From GWE2-42-39 sp034003625 (GTDB lineage Bacteria; Bacteroidota; Bacteroidia; Bacteroidales; Prolixibacteraceae), in assembly GCA_034003625.1 (NCBI GenBank), contig JAVEYG010000009.1, forward strand, positions 61,803 through 125,802: a stretch of DNA of 64,000 bases. The letters run 5' to 3'. A program made the translations under genes and the position numbers. Numbering within the stretch: position 1 is the first letter of the stretch; every line of letters starts with the position of its first letter. The notes beneath the pieces were generated by a model. The model was given only the letters and a program-made list of their open reading frames with translations, searched no databases and was not told where the DNA came from. Shown piece by piece: positions 9,086 through 18,430 of this stretch.

Positions 9086-11437
9086 TCAAAACGTATAACT
9101 TATATTTAAACGGAAGTTTGTTCCGGGTTCGGTTTGCCAGTAATAATAACTGGCGTATGCGCTGCCCGAGTACAGGTAGTCATTTAGCAGGTTGTTGATG
9201 TTCAGGCCGATCGTGAAATTTTCGTTTTTCCACGAAACAGCGCCATCTAACCGGAAATAATCGGGGAGAACTGCTTCGTTGTCGGCGCCCCAGGTCCACG
9301 ATGAACGGTCAACCTGGTATTGATATCCCAGCGCCAGTCCCAGCCCTTTCAATCCTGAATTTTTGAACTGGTACTTTAACCATCCGTTGGTCATGTGGCG
9401 GGCATGTCCGGCCAAACGGGTCCCCACGGCTGCCGGATTGGTGTCTTCCGTCACTTCAACATTGGTGTTGGCATAATTCAGAATCAGGTTCAGGCCTTTG
9501 GCAATTTCTCCCTGCACATCCAACTCAATGCCTTTCGACTGTGCTTCTCCCAGTTGGATACTGAAATTCGGGTCGGAAGGATCGGTTGTGAGCACATTTT
9601 CCTTAGTGATCTTATAAATCGTCAGCGATGAATTCCACCGTCCGGCAGCCCATTTGCGTTTGATCCCTGCTTCGAGGTCGTTTCCGCGAACCGGTTCAAA
9701 TGTGTTTCCCTGTTTATCGGCACCCGACTGGGGTATGAACGACTGGTCATACAAACCGTACACAGATGTGTTTTTATCAATACTGAAATTCAGTCCGGCG
9801 CGGGGCGTAAAAATATCATCCTGCGTGGTAGCCGAGTAAATAGCGCTGCGGTACGAAGTGAGCCGTCCGGCCAACGTAAGGATCAGCCGGTCGTTGAAAA
9901 AGCCCAGTTCATCCTGGACATACAATGCCGAGTAGCGTACCGACTGGTTGGCCAGGTAACCGGCGAAGGCGCGCTGGCGAATGCTTCGGCTGCGGTCGAA
10001 CACAGGCATCAGGGATGACGGAACATAGTGTACCGGATTGTCGTATGACAGGGGCGTGCCGGGGCCGGCCAACGGTCCTGACTGGAACCAGTCGGCAAAA
10101 TATTCTTTCTGCCCCATGTCTACACCGGCAAGAATGCGATGGACAACCGGACCCGTTTTCGCTTCACCGGTTACAAACGCCTGTGCCAGCTTGGCATCGC
10201 TGATGGCATCCCAGACCCCGATCCCCCGGTAAATACCGGCTGTGGTCACCGAGTCGGGCCACAACGAACTGCCTGCCATTTTATAATCCAGATAAGCGGC
10301 TTTTGCCGTAAACTCCCAGTTCTTGTTCAATTGGTGGTTAAAAGTTACAAATGCATTGTGTTCCCGGATGCTGGTCGGATCGATATTGGGCTCGCCCAGT
10401 GTGTAGTCGCGGGGCAGTGCGCCAAATCCTTCTGTCGAGAAAACATAGGCAGCGCCAACGACTGACATTTGTGAATACTGGTAAATGTATTCGGCTGTCA
10501 ACGAAGTATGTTCATTTATTTTGTAAAGGATGGAAGGAGCAATTGTGTACCGCTTATTGTATTCGTAATCGCGGTGCGAATACCTCGACGACCCCATGAT
10601 GTTAAGACGATATAGAAGGTTGCGGTGGCGGTTCAAACGTCCGCCAAGATCGGCGGTGGCGCGCAGGGTGTTGAAAGATCCCAGGGTCATCGACACTTCG
10701 TTTTGCTGACCGGTTACCGGTTTTTTTGTTTCTACATTATAGAACCCGCCCGGCTCGCCAGACGAAAGCATAAAACCGGCGGGGCCTTTCACAAACTCGA
10801 TACGTTCTACGATAGAAAGGTCTTCGGTTAAAGGTCCCCATGGCAGGTCCACGTTCATCCCGTTACGGAAAGCCGGAAGTTTAAATCCCCTCATGTTGAT
10901 CCGGGCAAAATTGCCCCAGTGCTCAATCATCTGGGCACCACTGGTATTCCGGGTTACGCCTTCCAGCATGTCAACTGCCTGCTGGTCGGCCAGCAGATCT
11001 TTGGTGATGACCTGGATGTTTTGCGGGACTTTTAGCAGCGAGGTTCTCAGTTTGAGCGCTTCAGAAGGCTTTTCGGCCAGATAATTTGAGTAGCGGTCGC
11101 CGGTTATCACAACCTCATCAAGTTGCTTGTCATTCTTCTCCATGAAAATCTCAGGAACGTGAGTTTCCTCCCCGGGAAGGACGGTAACCTGCACCCGTTC
11201 GGCCTTTAGGCCCACAAACGAGGCAACCAGCGTATAATTTCCGGCATCGACCGCCGGTATTTCATACTGACCGGCAGCATTGGTAATAGTTCCCTTGTCG
11301 GTACCGCTCAGCCCGATATTCACCAAAGCGCCTTTGTTCTCATCAGGAATAGTGACTTTTCCAATAATTTTTCCTTTTTGGGCAAATATGGAGGTAGCCA
11401 ATGCAAATAATGATAGTACAAGAAGTAGTTGTTTCAT
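9086..11437 (-). CDS. TonB-dependent siderophore receptor
   Basis: The ATG at 11437 was chosen because the signal peptide MKQLLLVLSLFALATSIFAQ follows it; a frame open to 11473 would add an unlikely N-terminus. The mature protein has a carboxypeptidase-regulatory-like domain (about residues 20-100) and a plug with KVPQNIQVITKDLL. A long beta-barrel ends in FRLNISYTF, whose terminal phenylalanine is the usual outer-membrane insertion signal. LRTSLLKVPQNIQVI followed by LEGVTRNTSG is characteristic of ferric-siderophore receptors rather than SusC proteins. It is the first gene of a three-gene operon with the PepSY protein and the diflavin reductase, preceded by a recognisable promoter. The specific siderophore cannot be told. 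Confidence 0.9.
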   Translation of the reverse strand: MKQLLLVLSLFALATSIFAQKGKIIGKVTIPDENKGALVNIGLSGTDKGTITNAAGQYEIPAVDAGNYTLVASFVGLKAERVQVTVLPGEETHVPEIFMEKNDKQLDEVVITGDRYSNYLAEKPSEALKLRTSLLKVPQNIQVITKDLLADQQAVDMLEGVTRNTSGAQMIEHWGNFARINMRGFKLPAFRNGMNVDLPWGPLTEDLSIVERIEFVKGPAGFMLSSGEPGGFYNVETKKPVTGQQNEVSMTLGSFNTLRATADLGGRLNRHRNLLYRLNIMGSSRYSHRDYEYNKRYTIAPSILYKINEHTSLTAEYIYQYSQMSVVGAAYVFSTEGFGALPRDYTLGEPNIDPTSIREHNAFVTFNHQLNKNWEFTAKAAYLDYKMAGSSLWPDSVTTAGIYRGIGVWDAISDAKLAQAFVTGEAKTGPVVHRILAGVDMGQKEYFADWFQSGPLAGPGTPLSYDNPVHYVPSSLMPVFDRSRSIRQRAFAGYLANQSVRYSALYVQDELGFFNDRLILTLAGRLTSYRSAIYSATTQDDIFTPRAGLNFSIDKNTSVYGLYDQSFIPQSGADKQGNTFEPVRGNDLEAGIKRKWAAGRWNSSLTIYKITKENVLTTDPSDPNFSIQLGEAQSKGIELDVQGEIAKGLNLILNYANTNVEVTEDTNPAAVGTRLAGHARHMTNGWLKYQFKNSGLKGLGLALGYQYQVDRSSWTWGADNEAVLPDYFRLDGAVSWKNENFTIGLNINNLLNDYLYSGSAYASYYYWQTEPGTNFRLNISYTF

Positions 11438-11470
11438 CTTTGAATAAGTTAAAATAAGAGTTTGACCCGA

Positions 11471-11501
11471 CAAAAGTATCGGGGGGAGAGGTGCATGTCA
11501 A
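11471..11501 (-). promoter_or_regulatory. Bacteroidota-type promoter of the siderophore operon
   Basis: On the minus strand TACTTTTG (11478-11471) matches the -7 consensus TAnnTTTG. A TTG (11501-11499) lies 20 bp upstream as the -33 element. Transcription would begin near 11464, leaving a leader of about 27 nt before the receptor start. The match is exact at -7; use is inferred. No Fur site was identified with confidence. Confidence 0.6.
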
Positions 11502-11622
11502 TCCCAAGATATAGGGATTTGAAGACAAAAAAACTTATGGATTGGGGAGGTATTGGTTGAAAAAAGTTTGAGGCGGTATTTCTTATCATTTAAAAGAGCG
11601 GTTAGTGGCCATATACGGCATA

Positions 11623-11656
11623 AAAAAACCGGATAATTGTTTTTACCCGGTTTTTT
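11623..11656 (-). terminator. Rho-independent terminator after the lipoprotein gene
   Basis: A perfect 10-bp inverted repeat (AAAAAACCGG / CCGGTTTTTT) with a 14-nt loop lies 20 bp past the stop codon of the minus-strand gene ending at 11676. It ends in a T run on that strand, so it separates that gene from the siderophore operon. The symmetric A and T runs mean it could work in both directions. Confidence 0.8.
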
Positions 11657-11675
11657 GTGTGTGTATCTTTAAAAT

Positions 11676-12374
11676 TTACTCTCCCCATATAAGGGTACTT
11701 TCGTTGCTGGTTGAGGCCTGTACATTATAACTGTCGCCGTTCGTTTCATATTTGAATGCGCTCAGCACAAGTTTGAAACTGGTCCCTGCAACCGGAACAT
11801 ATTCTTGTCCCCAGCTGCTGCTGCCCGATGTAAATTCTACCTTTTTGTAGTTTGGATCGATTGCCGGACTCAGGAATACCAGTTCATCGTCGTCGTACAA
11901 TTTAATGACATACAAGTCGGCCCCGGTAACTGTTTCCCATTCAACTACAGCTTTCGAATTTGTCACATCATAATCCGACGTTTTAATTACGGGCGGAATC
12001 AATACATCTGTTGCTAACACGTCGTCGTCAGTAAGAACTTCGCCGCTTTCAAAAGTAGCGGTAAAATGGTATGTGCCTGTAACCGGTTTTTCAGTTGACA
12101 ATTCATCTTCAGGTGTATCGTAATAGAAATCAGTTTTAAACCCCGGATAAGCTTCCAGGTGATAGGTAACACCCGGATCGCTATTGGAATTGACAGTTAC
12201 TGATGCAAATGCATCGAGGGAATAAGCGTGAATAGACAGACCGTATACGACATCCTCACCGGATAATTGACTAACCACATATACATCGCCAACTACGGTT
12301 ACTTCGTCTTCATCTTTGTTGCAGGAAGCCAGAAAAAGCAGGCTGCCAATAATTGCAAAAGCTAATTGTTTCAT
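11676..12374 (-). CDS. Lipoprotein of unknown function
   Basis: This 232-residue protein has a lipobox (LFLASC, Cys18) followed by the acidic stretch NKDEDE, so it is probably exported and lipidated, possibly displayed on the cell surface. The mature part looks all-beta. Two similar segments, around YHLEAYPGFKTDFYY and VEWETVTGADLYVIKLYDD, resemble the strand pattern of fibronectin-type or other immunoglobulin-like domains. No catalytic motif is visible. It is a single-gene unit: a strong terminator follows it and glmM upstream ends 136 bp away. The function is unknown and the fold suggestion is tentative. Confidence 0.7.
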   Translation of the reverse strand: MKQLAFAIIGSLLFLASCNKDEDEVTVVGDVYVVSQLSGEDVVYGLSIHAYSLDAFASVTVNSNSDPGVTYHLEAYPGFKTDFYYDTPEDELSTEKPVTGTYHFTATFESGEVLTDDDVLATDVLIPPVIKTSDYDVTNSKAVVEWETVTGADLYVIKLYDDDELVFLSPAIDPNYKKVEFTSGSSSWGQEYVPVAGTSFKLVLSAFKYETNGDSYNVQASTSNESTLIWGE

Positions 12375-12510
12375 TTCTTATTTTTAAATAATACTTCAAA
12401 GTTAATACCCCTTAGATGAAGAAAAACAGAAAAAGGTTGGGTTGTCACGTTATTTTTTTTTCACTACCTTATTTTTCTTTGCATCCGGATAGTAAAAACC
12501 AAGACTAATT

Positions 12511-13902
12511 TTAGTTGATACCGGCCAGTTCCCGTATTTCCAAAATAATTTTTCGGGCCAGCAAATCAGCCTTTTCCATACTTGGCGCTTCCGAATAAAT
12601 ACGAATGATCGGTTCGGTATTCGATTTGCGCAGGTGTACCCACTCTTGAGCAAAATCAATTTTTACTCCATCAATGTCGTTCACCTGTCCGTTACGGTAT
12701 TTTTCTTTCATTTTCAGAAGGATGCGGTCAACATCAATCCCCGGGGTCAGTTCAATTTTGTTTTTCGAGATGAAAAAGTCGGGATACGTTTTGCGTAGTT
12801 CCGAGCATTTTATTCCGGATTTTGCCAGATGGGTCAGGAAAAGGGCAATGCCGACCAAGGCATCGCGCCCGTTGTGCGAGGCCGGGTAAATCACCCCTCC
12901 GTTGCCTTCGCCTCCGATCACCGCGTTGGTCCGGTGCATTTCGGCCACCACGTTCACTTCGCCCACCGCCGATGCAGAATAAGACCCTCCGTGTTTTTCG
13001 GTAACCATCCGCAGCGCACGTGACGACGACAGGTTCGACACCGTGTTGCCCGGCGTATGGCGGAGCACATAATCGGCTACGGCAACCAGCGTATATTCCT
13101 CGTTGAACATACTCCCATCTTCGCTGATGATGGCCAGCCGGTCCACATCAGGATCAACCACGAACCCAACGTCCACTTTTTTGTTCTTTATAATTTCCGA
13201 AGTTTCCACTAAATTTTCGGGAAGAGGTTCGGGCGTATGCGCAAAATGGCCGGTCGGTTCACAGTTAATTTCCACAATTTCGGCAACACCCAAGGTTTTC
13301 AGCAATGCCGGGACAGCCACACCGCCCACCGAATTCACGGCATCAATGGCCACCTTGAAATTTGCTGCTTTTATTGCGGCCACATCCACCAGTGCCAAAT
13401 TCAGCACTTCCCGGATATGAATAGCGGTGTAGTCCTTCTTTTCCACTTTACCGAGTTCGTCTACTTCAGCAAAAACAAACGATTCGTTTTCGGCAATCTG
13501 CAAAATTTCGGCGCCTGCTTCCGCCGATAAAAATTCACCGTTGGCATCAAGCAGTTTCAAGGCATTCCATTGCTTCGGATTATGACTGGCCGTAAGGATA
13601 ATGCCCCCGTCGGCTTTCTCTTTTGGGACGGCTATTTCGGTAGTAGGCGTGGTGGCCAGGTCAATGTCGGTCACGTCGCAACCCATGCCGGTGAGCGAAC
13701 CGATGACCAGCGACTTGACCATTTCCCCGGAAATACGGGCATCGCGGCCAACCACAATTTTCGGATTTGGATTTTGGGACCTGGATTTTATAAAAGTAGC
13801 ATAAGCCGAAGTAAATTTCACCACGTCAAGCGGGCTCAACCCTTCGCCTGGCTGGCCGCCAATGGTACCACGGATACCGGAGATTGATTTGATAAGCGTC
13901 AT
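12511..13902 (-). CDS. glmM: Phosphoglucosamine mutase
   Basis: This 463-residue alpha-D-phosphohexomutase would convert glucosamine-6-phosphate to glucosamine-1-phosphate for UDP-GlcNAc, peptidoglycan and lipopolysaccharide synthesis in the cytoplasm. The active serine loop TASHNP (Ser106), the metal loop DPDVDR (250-255), the sugar-specificity loop GEGNGG (331-336) and the phosphate site RKSNTEP (425-431) are all intact. The length fits GlmM. The N-terminus IKSISGIRGTIGG is usual for Bacteroidota members. Phosphomannomutase is the main alternative because the family shares these motifs. It stands alone on the minus strand behind the ribF terminator. Confidence 0.85.
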   Translation of the reverse strand: MTLIKSISGIRGTIGGQPGEGLSPLDVVKFTSAYATFIKSRSQNPNPKIVVGRDARISGEMVKSLVIGSLTGMGCDVTDIDLATTPTTEIAVPKEKADGGIILTASHNPKQWNALKLLDANGEFLSAEAGAEILQIAENESFVFAEVDELGKVEKKDYTAIHIREVLNLALVDVAAIKAANFKVAIDAVNSVGGVAVPALLKTLGVAEIVEINCEPTGHFAHTPEPLPENLVETSEIIKNKKVDVGFVVDPDVDRLAIISEDGSMFNEEYTLVAVADYVLRHTPGNTVSNLSSSRALRMVTEKHGGSYSASAVGEVNVVAEMHRTNAVIGGEGNGGVIYPASHNGRDALVGIALFLTHLAKSGIKCSELRKTYPDFFISKNKIELTPGIDVDRILLKMKEKYRNGQVNDIDGVKIDFAQEWVHLRKSNTEPIIRIYSEAPSMEKADLLARKIILEIRELAGIN

Positions 13903-14259
13903 TTTTGTTCTTCGTTTTTAAGTTTACTTCCTTCAAAATTGAATCTGCAAATTAAGCATTTCCGGCGCAAAAGACGATACTAATTTTTACGGAACAAGGG
14001 TTCCCAACTGATTTTTTAACAACCCCATCCTTATAAAACAAAAAGGTCCGGCAGGGAACCGAACCTTTTCTCTTCTAACTAATTTAAAGCTCAAACAAAA
14101 TTTATGAAAAAAAATGTGCCTTGTATTCTGAATCTATGACAGTCAACAGGAAGCATACCCTTATTCTATTTTTTGTTTTTTTAGAAGTTTTCTGAGAAAG
14201 GACGGTAAATGTTTCGTTTGTGAATACTACGTGTTTGCCCCTTAATAGCAAAAATCGGC
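13903..14259. other. Intergenic region between ribF and glmM
   Basis: This 357-bp stretch separates two minus-strand genes. Apart from the ribF terminator hairpin at 14040-14069 it is AT-rich, with no reading frame of coding character. It must contain the glmM promoter, but I see no convincing TAnnTTTG match. Confidence 0.6.
14040..14069 (-). terminator. Rho-independent terminator downstream of ribF
   Basis: On the minus strand AAAAGGTTCGG and CCGGACCTTTTT pair with one G-U wobble and are followed by a T-rich run. The wobble is allowed only in the minus-strand transcript (it becomes C-A on the other strand), so the hairpin is best read as ending the ribF transcript, about 190 nt past its stop. 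Confidence 0.7.
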
Positions 14260-15198
14260 TCAACGGACCGTCGAAAAGTAAGAGAGTACCTGTTTCCTGT
14301 CGCTTTCTAATTGTATTTTCAGCTCATCAACCGAATTGAATTTTTGTTCTTCCCTGATTTTTTTGTAAAAGCAAAGTTCTACCTGCCTTCCGTAAATGGA
14401 TTCATTGAAATCAAGAATATGAACTTCGATACTGCGATGGTCGGCATTGCTGTTCACCGTCGGACGGGTGCCGATATTGAGCATCCCTTTATAAACTGTC
14501 CCGTTAATCCGGACTGTAACGGCATACACCCCGTATCCAGGAATGATTTTGTGTGGGTCGGAGGCTTCGATGTTGGCTGTCGGGAACTGAATCTTCCGGC
14601 CCAGTTTCTGCCCTTCCACCACTCTTCCATGCAAAGTGAACCGGTATCCCAAAAATTCGTTGGCACGGCTGATATCACCTTTCTCAAGGGCATCACGGAT
14701 TTTTGTCGAGCTGATATTGACATTGTCCACATAAAGCGCATCCAGCTTTTCCAGCCTGAAGTGGTATTGATCGGCACACTGTTTCAAAAATTCATAATCA
14801 CCTTCGCGGTTTTTCCCGAATTTATGGTCGTAGCCAATCACTAAACAATGGGTATGCAGTTTGTCGACCAACACCGTTTTTACAAAATCGGAATAGCTCA
14901 GGTTACTGAATTCACGGGTAAACGGGAATGCAACCAGGTGGCCGACTCCGGCTTTTTCCAGAAGCCGTATTTTTTCATCAAGAGTGGTCAGCAGGCGCAG
15001 GTTGCCCTCTTCGGGCGAAAGTACCAGCCGGGGATGGGGAAAAAACGTAAAAACGACCGACTCGCCACCTACTTCGGCAGCAAGTTCGTTTAACCGCGCA
15101 ATAACTTTTTTATGCCCGTTATGTACCCCGTCGAAAGTGCCGGTAGTAATTACCGGGTTAGTCGCATTAAACGTATCTATGTCGTAATATACCTTCAC
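14260..15198 (-). CDS. ribF: Bifunctional riboflavin kinase / FAD synthetase
   Basis: This 312-residue enzyme phosphorylates riboflavin to FMN and adenylates FMN to FAD. The N-terminal nucleotidyltransferase domain has the HxGH motif (HNGH, 26-29) after TGTFDG, and ISSTKIR near residue 158. The C-terminal kinase domain starts near residue 185 with GRKIQFPTAN and GYGVYAV and continues through NIGTRPTVN. Length and domain order are standard. It is transcribed divergently from the lipoprotein gene at 15331, with 132 bp between them. I am confident of the function. Confidence 0.95.
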   Translation of the reverse strand: MKVYYDIDTFNATNPVITTGTFDGVHNGHKKVIARLNELAAEVGGESVVFTFFPHPRLVLSPEEGNLRLLTTLDEKIRLLEKAGVGHLVAFPFTREFSNLSYSDFVKTVLVDKLHTHCLVIGYDHKFGKNREGDYEFLKQCADQYHFRLEKLDALYVDNVNISSTKIRDALEKGDISRANEFLGYRFTLHGRVVEGQKLGRKIQFPTANIEASDPHKIIPGYGVYAVTVRINGTVYKGMLNIGTRPTVNSNADHRSIEVHILDFNESIYGRQVELCFYKKIREEQKFNSVDELKIQLESDRKQVLSYFSTVR

Positions 15199-15330
15199 CT
15201 ATCGATTGATTTTTGCGCCAAAAATAAATAAATCTATCTGTTTGCCGGGAAAAATTAAGCTTATTTATGAATTGCTTTCATTTCTGATTGTTATTTTTAC
15301 GGCTCGTTAACCGAAAAATAAGATCAGGAA

Positions 15331-16482
15331 ATGATAAAAAATATTTTCCTTTTACTGGCCGTCGTTTTTATACTGTTTGCCTCGTGCAGCAAAAAAAATG
15401 AATTTGTTATTGAAGGCAGGATTACCAATGCCACGGGCAAATACATTTATCTTGACGAATTGAAATTAACAGTTAACCAGACGGTCGATTCTGCCAGGAT
15501 TGATAAAAACGGAGAGTTCAGTTTCCGGGGGAATGTCAGTTTCCCGACATTTTATTTACTGAAGCTGACTGAAAACAATTTTATCACCCTACTGGTCGAT
15601 TCGGTTGAAAACGTTCAGGTTTTTGCCGACGCCGCCAATTTTTCGAGGGAATACGTAGTGACCGGTTCCGATGGTTCAAAACTGGTACAGGAACTAAACA
15701 ATCATCTTTCGGTGACAAAGCACAGGCTTGATTCGATCAGGAGCCTGACTGTTTTATACCGCAACCACCAGAATTACACGGAATTGAAGCAAAATTGGGA
15801 ACAGGAAATAGCACAGATCAAAAAAGCGCAGATTAATTATTCTGCTGATTTTGTCCAGAAACATCCGTTCTCAATGGCCAGTGTACTTGCCCTTTACCAG
15901 AAATTTGACGATAACAATTACGTGGTACAGGACCTTCAATCGCTAAAAGTAGCTGCTTCTGCGCTAAATTCGGTCTTCCCGCAATCAGAACACGTACAGG
16001 CCTTGTATCAGAATACCCTGAAACTAATGAAGGATGAGCAGAATATGAAATTGCGCAATATTATCCAGCAGGCGGGAACCAACAGCCCTGATATTATCCT
16101 GCCTGATCCCGACGGGAAAAACATTTCACTCTCGTCGCTACGCGGAAAATATGTTCTCCTTCAGTTTTGGGCAGCAGTCGATAAAGGTTCCCGGATTCAA
16201 AACCCGGTACTGGCCGAGTTGTACAAAAAGTACAGGAACAGGAATTTTGAAATTTATCAGGTGAGCATCGATGAAAACCGGATCGAATGGGTCGATGCCA
16301 TTGATCAGGATAATCTTGCCTGGATCAATGTCGGCGACATGAAAGGAAGCGTTTCCGCAGTAAACAATTACAATGTGCAAAAGGTACCGTTCAACTACCT
16401 GCTTGATCCCGAGGGTAAAATTATTGCCCGCGATGTACAGGGGCCGGCATTGAACAAATTGCTCGGCGAAGTGCTTAAATAA
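15331..16482 (+). CDS. TlpA/DUF4369-type lipoprotein with a degenerate thioredoxin-like active site
   Basis: This 383-residue protein has a lipobox (LFASC, Cys19). An N-terminal DUF4369-like beta domain spans about residues 25-125 (FVIEGRITNATGKYIYLDEL) and a helical linker follows. A C-terminal thioredoxin/AhpC-type domain starts near residue 255 (PDIILPDPDGKNISLSSLRG). Relatives reduce cell-envelope disulfides through a WCxxC site. Here the corresponding segment reads QFWAAVDKGSR, so both active cysteines are missing while the fold appears intact and LDPEGKIIARDVQGP is kept. It may be a binding or scaffolding protein rather than a redox enzyme. It is followed by lpxH after 61 bp. Confidence 0.8.
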   Translation: MIKNIFLLLAVVFILFASCSKKNEFVIEGRITNATGKYIYLDELKLTVNQTVDSARIDKNGEFSFRGNVSFPTFYLLKLTENNFITLLVDSVENVQVFADAANFSREYVVTGSDGSKLVQELNNHLSVTKHRLDSIRSLTVLYRNHQNYTELKQNWEQEIAQIKKAQINYSADFVQKHPFSMASVLALYQKFDDNNYVVQDLQSLKVAASALNSVFPQSEHVQALYQNTLKLMKDEQNMKLRNIIQQAGTNSPDIILPDPDGKNISLSSLRGKYVLLQFWAAVDKGSRIQNPVLAELYKKYRNRNFEIYQVSIDENRIEWVDAIDQDNLAWINVGDMKGSVSAVNNYNVQKVPFNYLLDPEGKIIARDVQGPALNKLLGEVLK

Positions 16483-16543
16483 ATCATAACGCATTGAACA
16501 GACAGGCGTTTTTAACTTTTTTACTTGATATTTACTGGTATAT

Positions 16544-17326
16544 TTGCCACAAATTTTCAATATTTTGATCCAGACTAAAGGCAAAATATATTTTGTATCC
16601 GATGTGCACCTGGGAGCGCCAGCCCTGAAAAACAATAAAGAAAGGGAGAAACTGTTTGTCCGTTGGCTTGATGGCATCAAAGCCGACGCATCGGCTCTTT
16701 TTCTGATGGGTGATATTTTCGATTTTTGGTTTGAATACCGGAAAGTTGTCCCCCGTGGGTTTACCCGTACGCTCGGGAAAATTGCCGAAATTGCCGATTC
16801 GGGTATCCCGGTCCATTACTTTACCGGTAACCACGACATCTGGATTTTTGATTATCTGCCCGACGAACTGGGGATTATTCTGCACCGCGAAGAATATAAA
16901 ACCGAATTTAATGGGAAAAAATTTTTCCTGGCCCACGGCGACGGGCTTGATCCGTCGGATAAAGGTTATTTGCTTTTAAAAAAAGTATTTACCAGTAAAA
17001 TATTGCAATGGACCTTTGCCAGGTTACATCCGAATTTTGCCTTTTTTATCGGTCACAACTGGTCGAAAAACAGCAGGATAGCAAACGGTATCCAGGCCGA
17101 CGGCTACCGGGGCGACGACAAGGAGGGCCTTTTCCTTTTCGCCGAATCAATGGAAAAGAAGGAACACTTCGATTATTTCATCTTCGGCCACAGGCATTTA
17201 TTAGTAGAAAGACCCATTGGCGGAAAATCGGTGTTTATTAATTTGGGCGACTGGATCAACTATTTTTCTTATGGCGTTTTTGACGGCGAAAAAATGGAAT
17301 TAAAAAAATACAATATTCAACAATAG
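16544..17326 (+). CDS. lpxH: UDP-2,3-diacylglucosamine diphosphatase (LpxH-type)
   Basis: This calcineurin-like phosphoesterase cleaves UDP-2,3-diacylglucosamine to lipid X in lipid A synthesis at the inner membrane. Metal-binding motifs are all present: DVHLG (20-24), GDIFDFWFEY (56-65), GNHD (95-98), the HGDGLD segment and GHRH near 217. The start is unusual. No in-frame ATG precedes the essential DVHLG motif, so a TTG at 16544 (or the one at 16565) must initiate, which probably lowers expression. The next gene, fabH-like, starts 21 bp after its stop and is probably co-transcribed. The enzyme family is firm. Confidence 0.88.
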   Translation: MPQIFNILIQTKGKIYFVSDVHLGAPALKNNKEREKLFVRWLDGIKADASALFLMGDIFDFWFEYRKVVPRGFTRTLGKIAEIADSGIPVHYFTGNHDIWIFDYLPDELGIILHREEYKTEFNGKKFFLAHGDGLDPSDKGYLLLKKVFTSKILQWTFARLHPNFAFFIGHNWSKNSRIANGIQADGYRGDDKEGLFLFAESMEKKEHFDYFIFGHRHLLVERPIGGKSVFINLGDWINYFSYGVFDGEKMELKKYNIQQ

Positions 17327-17347
17327 CGATCCGAATTAGTGGAAGAT

Positions 17348-18430
17348 ATGACAAAAAAAATTTACACGAAGATCACAGGAACAGGAAGCTATATTCCTTC
17401 ACGAATCATAAAAAACGATTATTTTAAAGATTACCGGTTTTTCGATCCGGCTACAAAAGCTCCGTTTGAAAAAGATAACAGCGAGATTATTTCCAAATTT
17501 GAAGAGATTACCAATATCAGTGAACGCCGTTGGGTGGAAGAAAATAAAACCACTTCCGACATGGCCGCCAAAGCTATTAGAAACGCTGTGGATGCAGCCG
17601 GGACAGATATTGAAAGTCTCGACTTTATCATTGTCGGGAACAACTTTGGCGACACCCTTCCCGGAAACAGTTGTATTGATATTCTTCCTGCGGTTGCCAG
17701 CCGTGTGAAAGCAAAACTACACATTAAAAACCCGGCCTGCATTGCACATGATATTATTTCCGGTTGTCCGAGCTGGACCCAGGGAATGATTGTTGCCGAT
17801 GCCTACATCCGCAGCGGGATATACAAACGCGGCGTGGTGGTGGGCGCCGATGTGCTTTCGCGCATTTCCGATCCGCATGACCGCGATTCCATGATCTATG
17901 CCGATGGCGCCGGGGCAACGGTGGTGGAAGGAGTTGAAAGCGAGGTCCCGACAGGGATGCTCAGCCAGGCCAGCCGGTCTGACTGTTCGCCCTATGCCAA
18001 CCTGTTGACTCTTGGCCCTTCGTTCAACAAAAAACTGAGCCCAAAAAATCAATACATCAAAATGGCCGGACACAAGTTATATGTTTACGCCCTTTCATTT
18101 GTTCCGGGAGTTGTAAAAGAGAGTATTGAAAAAGCCGGGCTTCAATTGTCCGATATTAAAAAAGTGCTGATCCACCAGGCCAATGAAAAAATGGACGAGG
18201 CTATCCTGAAGGGAGTTTTCAAACTATATGGAGAAAAAAATATTCCAGCGGGGATAATGCCCATGAGTATCCGGAAACTGGGAAATTCATCAACCGCTAC
18301 CGTTCCCACCCTGCTCGACATGATCGTGAAAGGAGAACTTGAGGGACAGAAGATCAATGAGGGAGATTACGTTATTCTTTGTTCGGTAGGCGCCGGAATG
18401 AATATCAATTCAATAGTATACAAATGGTGA
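17348..18430 (+). CDS. 3-oxoacyl-ACP synthase III family protein (FabH-like)
   Basis: A 360-residue thiolase-fold enzyme starts at the ATG at 17348; a GTG at 17339 would add only three residues. The FabH-type triad is visible: Cys140 in DIISGCPSW, His276 in VLIHQANEKMD and Asn313 in LGNSST. FabH joins acetyl-CoA or another acyl-CoA to malonyl-ACP to begin fatty-acid chains. The sequence around the cysteine (SGCPSW rather than ACSGF) and an N-terminal insertion (DYRFFDPATKAPFEKDN) differ from housekeeping FabH. It may use another starter, for example in branched-chain, flexirubin-type or lipid A-related acyl synthesis. It appears co-transcribed with lpxH. Confidence 0.85.
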   Translation: MTKKIYTKITGTGSYIPSRIIKNDYFKDYRFFDPATKAPFEKDNSEIISKFEEITNISERRWVEENKTTSDMAAKAIRNAVDAAGTDIESLDFIIVGNNFGDTLPGNSCIDILPAVASRVKAKLHIKNPACIAHDIISGCPSWTQGMIVADAYIRSGIYKRGVVVGADVLSRISDPHDRDSMIYADGAGATVVEGVESEVPTGMLSQASRSDCSPYANLLTLGPSFNKKLSPKNQYIKMAGHKLYVYALSFVPGVVKESIEKAGLQLSDIKKVLIHQANEKMDEAILKGVFKLYGEKNIPAGIMPMSIRKLGNSSTATVPTLLDMIVKGELEGQKINEGDYVILCSVGAGMNINSIVYKW

